A DNA stretch of 64,000 nucleotides from Simmondsia chinensis (lineage: Eukaryota; Streptophyta; Magnoliopsida; Caryophyllales; Simmondsiaceae). The stretch is from NCBI GenBank assembly GCA_018398585.1, contig JAGTTD010000011.1:5145001-5209000 (forward strand). Reading direction: 5' to 3'. A program made the position numbers and the translations under genes. Positions 37,341-49,200 of this stretch are shown one piece after another; positions within the stretch are counted from its first letter, which is position 1; each line of letters starts with the position of its first letter. The notes below the pieces were generated by a model. It ran no database searches and was not told where the DNA came from. It worked only from the letters and a program-made list of their open reading frames with translations.

Positions 37341-39683
37341 AACTCGAAAAATCTATCAGAAGTTCCACATAACTAACTAAACAGATTCTCACAAAAGAAC
37401 TTCTCCACCTTCTCCACAAAACACCCCTTAAGAAGTTAACTTAACATAACAGAAAACCCAACCAAGTCCAAGCAAAGCTCAAACTTGCTGCTAGGTAGAA
37501 TCTTAGTGAACATGCCAGCGGGATTATCAGCGCTGTCAATCTTCTTTAGTTCAACCTTGCCCTCTTCAATCAGATCCCGAATGAAGTGATGTTTAACATC
37601 TATGTGCTTTGTCCTGTCATGATGGGTCATCTGATCCTTGGCTAAATGAATTACTGACTGACTATCACAATAATTACAACTGCACCCTAATCAACACTAA
37701 GCTCACTGATTAAGCCTTTCAACCAAACAGCTTCTTTAAACGCTTCTGTCACTGCCATATACTCTGCCTCTGCATTTGATTGTGCTGTAACTGACTGTAA
37801 ACAAGCTCTCCAACTGATAGCGCAGTTACCAAGGAAAAAGACATGACCTGAGGTAGATTTCCATTTATCAATGTCACCACCATAATCTGAATCAACATAA
37901 CTAACTAAATAGCTTCTACTCCTCCCAAACTCCAAAAATCTATCAGAAGTTCCACATAACTAACTGAACAAATTCTCATAAAAGAACCTCTCCACCTTCT
38001 CCACAAAACACCCCTCAATGAGTTAACTTAACAAAACAGAAAACCCAGTCAAGTCCAAGCAAAGCTCAAACTTGCTGCTAGGTAGAAACTTAGTGAACAT
38101 GTCAGCGGGATTATCAGCAGTGTCAATCTTCTTCAATTCAACCTTGCCCTCTTCAATCAGATCCCGAATGAAGTGATGTTTAACATCTATGTGCTTTGTC
38201 CTGTCATGATGGGTCATTTGATCCTTGGCTAAATGAATTACTGACTGACTATCACAATAAACGATAACTGCACCCTAATCAACACTAAGCTCACTGATTG
38301 AGCCTTTCAACCAAACTTCTTTAAACGCTTTTGTCACTGCCATATACTCCGCCTTTGTAGTTGATTGTGCTATAACTGACTGTAAACAAGCTCTCTAACT
38401 AATAGCGCAGTTACCAAGGAAAAAGACATAACCTGAGGTAGATTTTCTTTTGTCAATGTCACCACTATAATCTGAATCAACAAACCTAAACAGCTTCTAC
38501 TCCTCCCAAACTCCAAAAATCTATCAGAAGTTCCACATAACTAACTAAACAGATTCTCACAAAAAAACTTCTCCACCTTCTCCACAAAACACCCTTCAAG
38601 GAGTTAACTTAACAAAACAGAAAACCCAACTAAGTCCAAGCAAAGCTCAAACTTGCTGCTAGGTAGAATCTTAGTGAACATGTTAGCGGGATTATCAGCA
38701 GTGTCAATCTTCTTCAATTCAACCTTGCCCTCTTCAATCAGATCCCGAATGAAGTGATGTTTAACATCTATGTGCTTTGTCCTGTCATGATTTGTCATCT
38801 GATCCTTGGTTTATGAATTACTAACTGACTATCACAATAAAAGACAACTGCACCCTAATCAACACTAAGCTCACTGATTAAGCCTTTCAACCAAACAACT
38901 TCTTTAAGTGCTTCTGTCACTGCCATATACTTTGCCTCTGTAGTTGATTGTGCTGTAACTGACTGTAAACAAGCTCTCCAACTAATAGTGCAGTTACCAA
39001 GGCAAAAGACATAACCTGAGGTAGATTTCCTTTTATCAATGTCACCACCATAATCTGAATCAACATAACCAACCAAACAGCTTCTACTCCTCCCAAACTC
39101 CAAAAATCTATCAGAAGTTCCACATAACCAACTAAACAGATTCTCACAAAAGAAATTCTCCACCTTCTCCACAAAACACCCCTCATGGAGTTAACTTGAC
39201 AAAACAGAAAACCCAACCAAGTCCAAGCAAAGCTCAAACTTGCTGCTAGGTAGAAACTTAGTGAACATGTCAGCGGGATTATCAACAGTGTCAATCTTCT
39301 TCAATTCAACCTTGCCCTCTTCAATCAGATCCCGAATGAAGTGATGTTTAACATCTATGTGCTTTGTCCTGTCATGATGGGTCATCTGATCCTTGGCTAA
39401 ATGAATTACTGACTGACTATCACAATAAACGACAACTGCACCCTAATCAACGCTAAGCTCACTGATTAAGCCTTTCAACTAAACAGCTTCTTTAAACGCT
39501 TTTGTCACTGCCATATACTCTGCCGTGGTAGTTGATTGTACTGTAACTGACTGTAAACAAGCTCTCCAACTGATAGCGCAGTTACCAAGGCAAAAGACAT
39601 AACCTGAGGTAGATTTCCTTTTATCAATGTCACCACCATAATTTGAATCAACATAACCAACTAAACAGCTTCTACTCCTCCCA
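37341..39683 (-). repeat. Fourfold tandem repeat of the Copia RNase H end
   Basis: Four head-to-tail units of about 585 bp, starting near 37341, 37928, 38508 and 39097; the sequence at 39684 begins the parental copy. Each unit contains the end of the RNase H domain (YVDSDYGGDIDK, SWRACLQSVTAQS, EAEYMAVTEAFKEAVWLKGL), the polyprotein C-terminus (HHDRTKHIDVKHHFIRDLIE, DNPADMFTK, FELCLDL) and a linker. The unit is repeated inside one element, next to the LTR. Copies differ by scattered substitutions and small indels (offsets 587, 581, 587), so the amplification is not recent. In-frame stops occur. Confidence 0.9.
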
Positions 39684-42600
39684 AACTTCAAAAATCTATC
39701 AGAAATTCCATGTAAATACTTGAGAATCCATTTAACAGCTTGCAAATGCTCCTTTCCTGGTTTCACCATATATCTGTTCACCTTGCTAACAGCATGTGCA
39801 CCCCATAGCGCACATGATATTACCAACTGCAGTGGAGTACGGGACCGGTGACATATTTCTGATGTCTTCCTTTCTTTGTGGCGAAGCTAATGCTGAAAGC
39901 TTGAAATGAGCTGCTAAAGGAGTGCTAACTGGTTTAGCATATTCCGTATGAAAACGATCCAGAACCTTCTTAGTATACATCTCCTCAGACAAGTATAGCT
40001 TTCCTGCTTTTCTGTTCCTCTTGATTTTCATGCCAAGTATCTTCTTGGCTACTCCTAAATCTTTCATTTTGAATTCACTCTTCAACATAGCTTTTAGTTT
40101 GTCGATATCAGACATATCTTTAGCTGCAATTAACATATAGTCAACATATAACAGAAGATAAATGAATAAACCTGCACTAGTTTGTCTTAAATGGACACAA
40201 CTATCATATTTGCTCTTCAAAAACCCATGGCTGGTCATGAACTAATCAAACCTCTTGTGCCATTGTCTTGGTGATTGCCTCAAACCATAAAGGGACCTCT
40301 TCAACAAACAAACATGGTTTCTTTTCCTTCAACAATAAAGCCTTCAGGCTGATGCATGTAAATACTCTCTTTTAGCTCACCATGTAGGAATAGTTTTCAC
40401 ATCAAATTGCTGTAATTCTAAATCATGCATTGCTAATAGGGCAAGTATCGTTCGAATGGAACTATGTCTAACGACAGGTGAAAAGATATCATGAAAATCA
40501 ATACCGTGTACCTGATTGTAATCTTTGGCTACCAATCGAGCCTTATACCTTGCATCTTCAACTCCTGGAATGCCTTCTTTTCTTTTGAAGACCCACTTGC
40601 AACCAATGATCCTCTTCCCTATTTGAGGCTCAACAAGCTGCCAAGTCTGGTTCTTCTCCAAAGATTCCATTTCTTCGTGCATTGCCATCAACCGCTTTTT
40701 CTGAATCAGCTCTAAACACAGCTCCTGAATAGGTGGAAGGCTCACTGTCTTCCGTCACCTCAGCCATCGTAAGAGCATAAGCTACCATTTCTTCATAACC
40801 ATACCACTATGGTGGTTTAGCTTGTCTTTTTTGTCTTTCACTAGCTATAGTATACTGCTCCACCTGCTGATTGGTTTCAACCACTTCATTTCTTTTCGAA
40901 ATCTGTATTGGAGTTTTTGTGGATTCATTCTGCTGTTGAACTGTGCTACCCAACTGTAGCTGAACTATCTCTAGCATCTGCACTTGACTAGAATCACAAA
41001 TAACAGAAGACTTCGTCTGTGGATGGAGTAATGAAGACTCATCAAACATGACATCTCTACTCGTTAGAAATTAATGAGAATTAGAATCCCATAAATGAAA
41101 TCCCTTCACACCTTAAGTGTAACCGAGAAAGATGCACTTCTTGGCTCTAGGCTCAAGCTTTCCTTCATTAACATAAGCGTAAGCAGGGCAACCGAAAATT
41201 CTTAATTGAGAATAGTCTGCAGGGGATCCTGACCATACCTCCTCTGGAGTCTTCAACTGATGAGATGAATGAGGTGAATGGTTCATCAAGTGACATGCCA
41301 TGTTCGTTGCCTCTGCCCAAACCTACATTCAACAGCATACAACGAGCTTTCTCTAGCAACATTGTATTCCGTCTTTCTGCAACTCTGTTCTGTCGAGGTG
41401 TACCTGTGCAAGTCCTATGTCTGACAATACCTTGATATTCACTGAATTTGGTGAAGTAACCCTCAACATATTCAAGGCCATTGTCTTTCCTCAACCTTTT
41501 AATCTGCTTCCCTGTATGCTTCTCAAGTCAAGCCTTCCATTTCGTGAAAGTCATACACTTCATTCTTCTACTTTAGGAAGTAGACCTAAACTTTCCGGGA
41601 GAAATCAACAGCAAACATTAGACGATACCTGGAACCTCCTTTGAAAGCAACTCTAGAAGATCCCCATAAATCTGAATGGATGTAATCTAACCTTAGGCTT
41701 ATGCACTGCCTATTTGAAGCTGACTCTCTTCTGCTTCCCATAAATGCAATGCTCACAAAATTCCATCAGTCCAGTAGACTGACCATACAACAAGCCCCTT
41801 TTACTAAGCTCAGGCAGTCCCTTATCACCCATATGACCAAGTCTCATGTGCCATAACTCTGTGATATTTGAATCTGTCATAGATGCTTGTGATATTTGAA
41901 TCTGTCATAGATGATGAAGAAACAGCTACCGATCCTGTCACTGTGGAACCAACAAGTTCATATAGAGTTCCTACCTGTCCGCCTTTCATCACAATCAGAG
42001 CACCCTTACTGACCTTCATAACTTCACCTTAAGCTGTGTACTTGTACTCATGAGAATCAAGGATGTCTAAAGAGATAAGATTCTTCTTTAAATCAAGAAC
42101 ATGATGCACATCACCCAATGTCCTAACAGTGCCATCAAACATCTTAACTCGAATTGTTCCTATACCCAAAACTTTGCATACTGTATCATTACCCATTAGA
42201 ACAACTCCACCTTGAATTGACTCATATGTGGTGAACTAGTCTCCATTGGGATAAACGTGATAGGAGCAACCCGAATCTAAAATCTAATTGTCTTTAGATT
42301 TGGACTGAGATTCAGTCACTAACAAAACATCAACATCATTCTCATCTTCAGCTACACTAGCTTCTGCAGATTTATCATTCCTTTTTTGGTCCTTTCTGTC
42401 ATTAGCCTTTTGTTTTCCCTTAAGCGTATAACAATATTTCTTAATATGTCCTTTCTTATGACAGTAATTACAGGATAGGTCTTTATGTCTAGACTTAGAC
42501 CTAGACTTGTTTCTACCATAATCAAATCCTCTTGTTTCAGTTCTTCCTCTCACAACCAAACCACTTCCTAAGTCATAAACGAGGTCGGACAACTCCTTAT

Positions 42601-43149
42601 CTACATTTTCTTTACTTAGTAAGTTTTTCTTAACCTCATCAACTGTGATAGATTTTCTACCACCATAAATCATGCTTTCAACAAAGCCTTTATAAAGAGA
42701 TAGAGAGAGAACACAACAATAACGTAGCCTGATCTTCATCCTTAGAAGTATCATCTAGCTCTTTTAACTCTTGAATAATAGAGTTAAATTCATTAATGTG
42801 ATTCTTAAGAAACGTACCTTCTGACATACAAAAGGGGAACAACAGTAGTTTGACTGCAAGTTTGTTGGAGACAGACGTAATGCAGAACATTTCCTGCAAT
42901 TTGTCCCACAACTCCTTAGTGGTTTTCATTTTCAAAATGTCATCGGTAAGACACATCTGAATAGCTGTGAGAGCCTTTTCGTCTAACTTCTCCCATTGTC
43001 CTTCTGACATACTCTCTGGCTTCTTCTCATTCCCGTCCAAAACTTTCTTCAAGCCGTTCTAAGTCAAGAGGCCCTTCATACGAATTTGACATAAACTGAA
43101 ACTCCCTTGACCACCAAACTTCTCAACTTCAGATTTCACAACGGACGTC
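39440..43149 (-). pseudogene. Copia gag-pol polyprotein, degenerate
   Basis: Gag starts at ATG 43149 (MTSVVKSEVEKFGGQGSF) and meets a stop about 30 codons on; CCHC CNYCHKKGHIKKYC lies near 42450. Protease and the front of integrase (41500-42280) are fragmented; a later integrase part is clear near 41100-41300 (PADYSQLRIFGCPAYAYVN). RT runs 40745 to about 39800: NQTWQLVEPQIGKRIIGCKW, then LLYVDYMLIA, where the second Asp of the usual YVDD is Tyr. RNase H follows (VKPGKEHLQAVKWILKYLHG, YVDSNYGGDIDKRKSTSGY). Many stops and frameshifts exclude function. It would have supplied capsid, protease, integrase and reverse transcriptase. Confidence 0.92.
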
Positions 43150-43173
43150 ATAGTACCAAATCAAACAACTAGT

Positions 43174-43185
43174 GCTCTGATACCA
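43174..43185 (-). promoter_or_regulatory. Primer binding site, initiator tRNA-Met
   Basis: Reads TGGTATCAGAGC on the minus strand, three bases inside the 5' LTR. This is the standard plant Copia PBS, complementary to the 3' end of initiator tRNA-Met. Confidence 0.95.
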
Positions 43186-43188
43186 ATT

Positions 43189-43632
43189 TGTGAAGTAAAT
43201 ACTACCCAAGAACTGAATTCGATTCAAATACTACAACAAATATGAGAAGTAAACAATAGGGTAAAAGAGAACAAACGAAGAAGACAATAATTTACGTGGA
43301 AAACCCTCTTCAGTCAGAGGGGGAAAAACCACGGGTGGAGTTGGAGAATCTTTATTGAATGAAATAATGAAAGAATTACAATTCACTTCCTCTCTCTCTC
43401 TCTAATGACGGCGCTCTCTCTTTATTGGATTCCTAATGACGGAACCCTCACGTCATATTTATACTCGGTGTACACTAGGTCACGCGTAGATCGGGTCCCG
43501 ATCGATCGGCAAGCTTCCTGAGTCCTTCTGCTTTCTGCGTACTTCCCGACCAATCGGAAGTACCCCCGATCAATCGGCGTGCTCACGACAAGCCCCTTTA
43601 TAAATACAAGAAATTTGAGACACAACATAACA
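43189..43632 (-). repeat. 5' LTR of the minus-strand Copia
   Basis: 444 bp, starting TGTTATGTTGTG and ending CTTCACA on the minus strand. It contains GTATTTATAAAGGGGC (TATA-like) near 43600 and TATAAATATGACGTGAGG further in; the CTCTCTCT tract is also present in the other LTR. Presumed to carry the element's promoter and poly(A) signals. Confidence 0.88.
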
Positions 43633-43739
43633 AACATCTATGTGGGTATTGAGTTGTTTAGTATTGTATATATTGAGATAGCAAATATAGTACAATAACA
43701 ATAATGGAAATTTAGACAGAGAGTATATTGGAGATACAA

Positions 43740-44129
43740 TAGGGTTATTTACCCAAAGGTTGGTGTACTTTTTTTCATTATATTAATTGAGTCTTAGTAT
43801 TTTTAATTGTGTCAATTTAGTCCCTCTACAATTTAAATTGTGTCAATTTAATCCTTTGGTCCAATTCAAGTTAAGTTATTGACGTAATTTTTAATGACAC
43901 AATTATATTACATGCAAGTTATTTACTACAAATATACTCATTGACTCAATTTAACCTAACTCATGGCCGAACCATCAAAAGTTTTATCAACAACTTAACA
44001 TAAATTTTATACTAATGACTAAATTGACACAATATCAATTGCATATGGACTAATTTGACATAATTAGAAGTAAAATGATCAAACTAAAATAATGAGTAAA
44101 GTATAGGGACATTTGTGTAAATAACCCTA
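43740..44129. mobile_element. MITE with TA target duplication
   Basis: Termini GGGTTATTTACCCAAA (left) and the inverted GGGTTATTTACACAAA (from the right) make an imperfect terminal inverted repeat that extends into GGT..ACTTT. TA flanks both ends (43740-43741, 44128-44129), as for Tc1/mariner-derived elements; the terminal sequence is not the usual Stowaway CTCCCTCC. The interior is AT-rich with no coding sequence and repeated GTGTCAATTTA phrases. Superfamily assignment is tentative. Confidence 0.65.
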
Positions 44130-44248
44130 TAATATATCTACAATAGATAAGTCGAATCATCAAAGTATATAATCTTATAATACTATTGGCGTTCATATGA
44201 TTTTTTCAGTTTATGCTTGATGATTTACTTAAGGACGCTTCTATACAT
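44130..44248. other. Short spacer, nothing recognised
   Basis: AT-rich sequence between the MITE and the tRNA-like hairpin unit; no feature found. Confidence 0.5.
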
Positions 44249-44431
44249 CACGAGAAAATGGGACACGAACAGACACAAGGTGGAGCTATTATAATAAGTT
44301 TAAGTACTCTGTTTACCCTAGTGTATCACTAAGAGAATGGTAGCATAGATGGGGATTGCGGTGCCTAATACACACAAGGGCCTGTGGTTTGAATCCCCTC
44401 TGGTGCTTTTTATCGTGCTCATTTTCTCGTG
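44249..44431 (+). ncRNA. tRNA-like segment inside a short inverted-repeat unit
   Basis: The outer ends CACGAGAAAATGGGACACGA (44249) and, inverted, CACGAGAAAATGAGCACGAT (from 44431) form an imperfect inverted repeat. Inside, TAGCATAGATGG (44341-44352) fits a pol III A box with one mismatch and GGTTTGAATCC (44386-44396) fits a B box with one mismatch, 34 bp apart. It could be a tRNA-derived SINE head, a decayed tRNA, or chance within a small MITE. I see no poly-T or SINE tail and no tRNA cloverleaf I can defend. Confidence 0.35.
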
Positions 44432-44650
44432 TTTTTTTAGCTTTTTCCTTTACTTCATTGAGCACATTAACTCAAATATCAATGTGGGTTTTGTCTCTAA
44501 TTTTGGTGGGTTTTGTCTCTAATCTTGGTGGGTTTCTTCGGTTATGTCAATTATGGAGGTTTTTATTTTTAATTTTTTTCTTTATATCTCTATTTGGTTG
44601 ATCTTTGAGGTTTATGAGTGATTTGGTGGGTTTATAGAACTAAAATACCT
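44432..44650. other. T-rich interval, no gene called
   Basis: A GGTGGGTTTTGTCTCTAAT phrase occurs twice at about 44487-44527. One open frame of 81 codons (44356-44601) encodes a Phe/Leu/Ser-rich product without family resemblance and overlaps the tRNA-like unit, so it is not called. Confidence 0.5.
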
Positions 44651-44962
44651 TGTTTGGTAGGCGAGAAGTAGATGTTGTAAGTAGAAATTTATGGGAAGTA
44701 TTGGAGGGAAAATAGTAGAATGCAGGAATTGAAAATTGCTTAGCAATTTGAATTCTTTTAAAATGCAAGAAATAACTTACCTAGCCCCCCAAATAAGTTC
44801 TAAATCCTTTTTTTGTAACTAGCTTTCCCAAGGAAGTTCTATTTCTTATCCTAACAACCAAACATCTTCTACCTACTTCCTTGAAAGTTAACACAGGAAT
44901 TGAATCTCCGGAAAATACTACTTCTCATATGAATTCATTTCATGTGACAACCAAATGAGGCC
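44651..44962. mobile_element. MITE-like element cut by the next Copia insertion
   Basis: The left end CCTTGTTTGGTAGGCGAGAA and the inverted right end CCTCATTTGGTTGTCACATG pair imperfectly; CCTTGTTTGG termini are common among plant DNA-transposon MITEs. The interior repeats the imperfect symmetry (AAGTAGATGTTG against CATCTTCTACCTACTTCC). The right end abuts the Copia LTR directly. No clear target duplication could be read. Confidence 0.5.
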
Positions 44963-46146
44963 TGTTGGAATTTGATTCCTAAATAGTCTAACTATGTCCA
45001 AGTACAATGGCCGGAGAGAGCTAAGCTATTAGTCGCAAACAGGTTTTGGCGAATAAAATGTAAAATACTTAAATGAGGAATTTTACTTAAATCAAAATGT
45101 GTTTTGTATTTAAGTAAAAATAAATCAAGTAAATATAATAAATTAAATTTAAGTATTTAGCCATTTTTTTTAAGCAACAGAACGAAGCTTCTTGAGGAAG
45201 CTTCACATTTTTCCCCCTCAGCCATGCCACGTGTCGCGTGGGGACTAGTGGGTCTCGCGGCTACATCTGGGCCCTTTATTTTTTTGGTGCCCTTGGACGG
45301 TTCAGATTTAAAGCACTTGGATAGGCTTTTGCCTATTTATAAAGGGATTAAGAGACAGAAAAGCGGTGGTTCATTTTTTGGGTCCTTTTGGACCGGTTCT
45401 CTCTCTCTCTCCTCCATGTCCATCTTCAAGCTTTTTTTTGGGGGTGTTCCTAGGGTTTTCCCTAGGGGGTTATGGTGCCAAAACCTAGCCGGTAAGGGAT
45501 GGAGCTCGCCGGTGCTGGGAACCATGAAGGCGGATCGTCTCGAGGATCAGGGATCGTGATGGTATAGTAGCTACCGGCTCGGAGTTGGTAAATTTCTCTT
45601 ACTCTCTCCTTCATTCTTTACTGATTCGGTTGTAAAGGGTTGTAAAAGGAGAGGTTTGTCACTAATAGGTTAGGTATTTGATGTGGAAAGCGCCTTGTAC
45701 CATTTACGCGGTTGTAAAGCTTAAATGATTAATAAAATAGAGCTCTTTGGTGGTAGGGGGACCGTGGAGTAGGCCATTTAGGGCCGAACCATGATAAAAT
45801 TGTGTGTACTTTCTTTATTTCATTATTGTCTTCTATCGTCGCATGCAATCTCGAATCAAAGCTTAGAGCCTCAGTTTGAAAGACCACCGTTTACAAGATT
45901 GTAAAATAAACTAAGTTATTGTTGAAGTTAAAACCGAATTTAAAGATGATAGCCTAAAAACAGTAAAGTTAAAACAATGGGTTTTGGAACTTAGGCTGTA
46001 AAGAGGTTAGGTTTTACTTGGACAACATTAACTGAGCTCAAGGTTTTCTCAGTTCAACTCTTGGAAGAGTGTAGAGACCCGCTGAGTGGTCTCAGGAGCA
46101 CAATGATATCCAAGGGCTGGTTTAAGAACATGAGAAAACCCCAACA
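44963..46146 (+). repeat. 5' LTR of the plus-strand Copia
   Basis: 1184 bp. A TATTTATAAAGGGATTAAGAG TATA-like region lies at about 45336, followed by a CT-rich leader (CTCTCTCTCTCC). Further in are AATAAAATAGAGCTCT (about 45730, poly(A)-signal-like) and GAATCAAAGCTTAGAGCCTC. Paired with 50538-51724. Confidence 0.9.
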
Positions 46147-46148
46147 AG

Positions 46149-46160
46149 TGGTATCAAAGC
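46149..46160 (+). promoter_or_regulatory. Primer binding site (tRNA-Met type, one mismatch)
   Basis: TGGTATCAAAGC, two bases after the LTR; the canonical site is TGGTATCAGAGC. Confidence 0.85.
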
Positions 46161-46299
46161 TAAAGGTTTGTAAAACGGAAGTGGTTCTTTAAACTGAGTG
46201 TCAAAAACGTGTTTGAAAATAGACTTATGTTTTCTTTTGAAAAAATTCATTTTTTTTTTGTCACTGTTTGTGAAAAAAGATTCTGTTTGCAAAAACCTT

Positions 46300-49200
46300 T
46301 TTTTTGAAATGGGAAAATTGGCTGCTAAGCTTGATATCGAAAAAATTTGACAGGAAGAACGTCATACCCTTTGGAAGATCAAGACCAGAGCAATGCCGTT
46401 GTCCCAAGGTGTGGGAACCAACTCCTGTGGCTGCTGTCCAACAGAAGGACCGTGAAGAGTTTGGAGCAAAAGTGCTTTTGGTACCCTTGTTATGTGTTGT
46501 TTAGATTTAATGTGCTGCCTCTTATTTTTTTTCCTCTGTTAACTATTGCTAAAAATCTAGTCTAAGTTAGAAGAAATGTATTAGGATGAATCCTTGTTGA
46601 TTATTATACCAATATGGAAATTTCTTCATCTTTAGATTGGCTGGTATAAGCCTCTAGAGGACTCCCTAAATAGTTTAAACCGAATTTCATAGGACTTAAT
46701 GAAAGAAGATGCTAGAATTCTAGGTGAGATTCAAGCTATGGTCTTACTATGTGCTTGACTTAAGTGACTTAGGGGCATTAAAGGCACATTAAGATGTGGC
46801 TGGGTGAAGATCACTTCAGAAGAAGTAAAGCTGGCTTTTAGGAGTAAAATTCTAGAACTTAAAAGGGAGGGGGATAGACCGGTTTGGGGTAGCAATGGTG
46901 AGGGAATGGTTATGAGAGGAAAGAATATGCATTAGGGAAATCTGAAAAAAATAATAACAAGGGATGATTGAAGGGTAGGTATCGTTCTAAGTTTAGAAAT
47001 AGAAGAGACATAACGAAAATAAAGTGTTGTGAGTACAACAAGCCATGACATATAAAAGGAACTGCCCTGATAAGAATTAAATACCCAGTATAGCTAACAA
47101 TGTGGATTTGTTTTCTTAAATATGGAAATGTTGAGGTTTATTTCAATGTTTCGAACTGATTTATTTGATTCAAATGCCAATTGTGGAATGCTTGAAAGTG
47201 CTATGTTGAAAATACTACTACTGGTCATGTTAAATGTTTCATTTTTTGAATCATTAGAGCATGTGTGGGTGTTTAAAATTTAGGTTGTAGTTATTTTTAT
47301 ATGACTGCCACTAGAGATAATTTTATTAATATAAAAACCGGTAACTGGGAAAAGAAAAGTGTTGTTAAGACACCACATAGGAGTAACCATAACTGGTGTA
47401 GGGTATTGAAAAAATTAGGATTAACCAACGGAGTGACATGCATCATGGATGATGTAAGACACGTTCCGGACCTACGTAGGAACCTGACATCTTTAGGTCA
47501 TTTGGACATAAAGGGAATGTAGTTTGGAGCTAGGAACTTAGAACTTAGGATCGTGAAGAGATCCTTGGTGGTTCTGAAAGGGAGCTCAGATAGGTCTACG
47601 TATTAAAGGGTAGGAGTGTCTCAGGTGAGTCAAGGATCATGGTTAAGTCTAACCAGGACCGAGTTATGGCATAGGCATTTAAGGCCTTGTGAACGAGAGA
47701 GGTTTGGAAGAACTGTTATAACATGGAATGTTAGGAAATAACAGTCAGTCCAAAATTTAATTTTTGTGAGTCATGTGCATTTAGTATTATAGGTTGGTAT
47801 TCAATGTGGGACGCATACAACTCGCAGGATGTTAAATTATGTGCACTCTAATTTATGAGTCAAACCAGGGTTGTTACCTTAGGTGGAGTGTTATAACTTT
47901 CTGTCTATGAGTGAAGTTAATTCATGCTCAGTGTTTGGAATTTTCTGCTGAAATATTAGACAACTGTTTACCGACATTTGAGAGGTGGAAGGATTAGATA
48001 GAAAATATAATTGGTTAAAATTCAAAATACGTAAGAATGAACAACGGTTTGGATAACATAAATTCAGAATTGGTGAAGTTGTATGCTCATGAAAATTATT
48101 TAAAATGGTGTCAAACAGTTAAAAACACGGTTAGAGGAATGCATTACCAAATAGGGGTTGCGGAGCGTATGAACGGAACTCTGTGTGATAGGGCCCAGTG
48201 TATGCTGTTCGCATCAGGTACTAGGCAAACAATTTGAGGGAAGAAGTTGACAAGGTAGCCTTGGTATCTTGTGGATAGGACGCCCTAAACTGGTAAATTA
48301 GGCTTAAGGACACCTGAGGATATGCGGATCAGACAGCGAGCAAACGACTCTTGTGGGAGAGTGTTTGGCTGTGCGGCATGCTCCCACAAGTCCGTGGTAA
48401 AGTGTGAACCCCGGGGCCGTGAACAAGCATGCTCCTCAGTTTCCTTGGAGGGGCAATAGGTGATAGGATAGGAGTTAAGGAGGAAAATTGGACTAGGATC
48501 ATAATAAGTAGAGATGTAACTTTTGATGAGTTGGACATAACCTACTTTGGTGATACTAGTAACTCAACTTCTAAGGAACCGTGTGTTTGAACCTAATCTA
48601 CGTGAGATGAATCCAACAGAACTAAATTATTAAAACATGACTAAGATTAGAAATAAAGGAACGAACCAGGAAAAGAATGGAAAAAATGAACCAACCCGAA
48701 CAGGAACAATCTCAAGATGTTGGTAGTTCTGAAATATGCATTTTGGCTGGACAGGAATCTGAAAAAGATTCTTGAAAATGAACTAGGAGACTATCAACTG
48801 ACTAGGGATAGGGCTGGGAGAGAGGCAAGGCCTCCCCGATGATTAGGATACAGCTCTGTGCATAGTGTATGCCTTGGTTTCCCTTTAGTATATGGAATCA
48901 GGACCTTTGAGCTTCAAACAGGCTATCTAACAGCCACCATTCTGCAGAATGGCAAGATGCGTTAAAGGCGGAAATGGATTCCTTAGTGAAGCACAGAACT
49001 TGGTCACTAGTGCCCAAGCCGGCGGGTAAGAATCTAGTGGAAATCAAGTGGAACTATAAGACTAAGAAACTTAGTTTACCTTTTGAGAAAAACATAGGTT
49101 TAAGGTTAGGCTTGTAGCTAAAGGTGTCCCACAGCATAGAAGCGTGGATATCACTGGGAGGGAAGCACATCACCATTAGGGTGTCAATGAAGTTGACGGA

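Larger units (their letters stand above)
36920..43632 (-). mobile_element. Copia LTR retrotransposon (Tork/Tnt1-like), inactive
   Basis: Whole element, minus strand. The 5' LTR is on the right (43189-43632) and the 3' LTR on the left (36920-about 37310). The LTR edge is TG...CA. Flanks GACAT (36915-36919) and AACAT (43633-43637) are a probable 5-bp target duplication with one mismatch. Gene order on the minus strand is gag, protease, integrase, RT, RNase H, which defines Copia. The lineage is inferred from the Gag (EVEKFGGQGSF) and RNase H/tail (HHDRTKHIDVKHHFI) sequences. Confidence 0.93.

Noticed and set aside
45224..45559. 111-codon reading frame in the Copia 5' LTR
   Set aside because: Not preserved in the partner LTR, where only about 65 codons remain; probably chance in a GC-richer leader.
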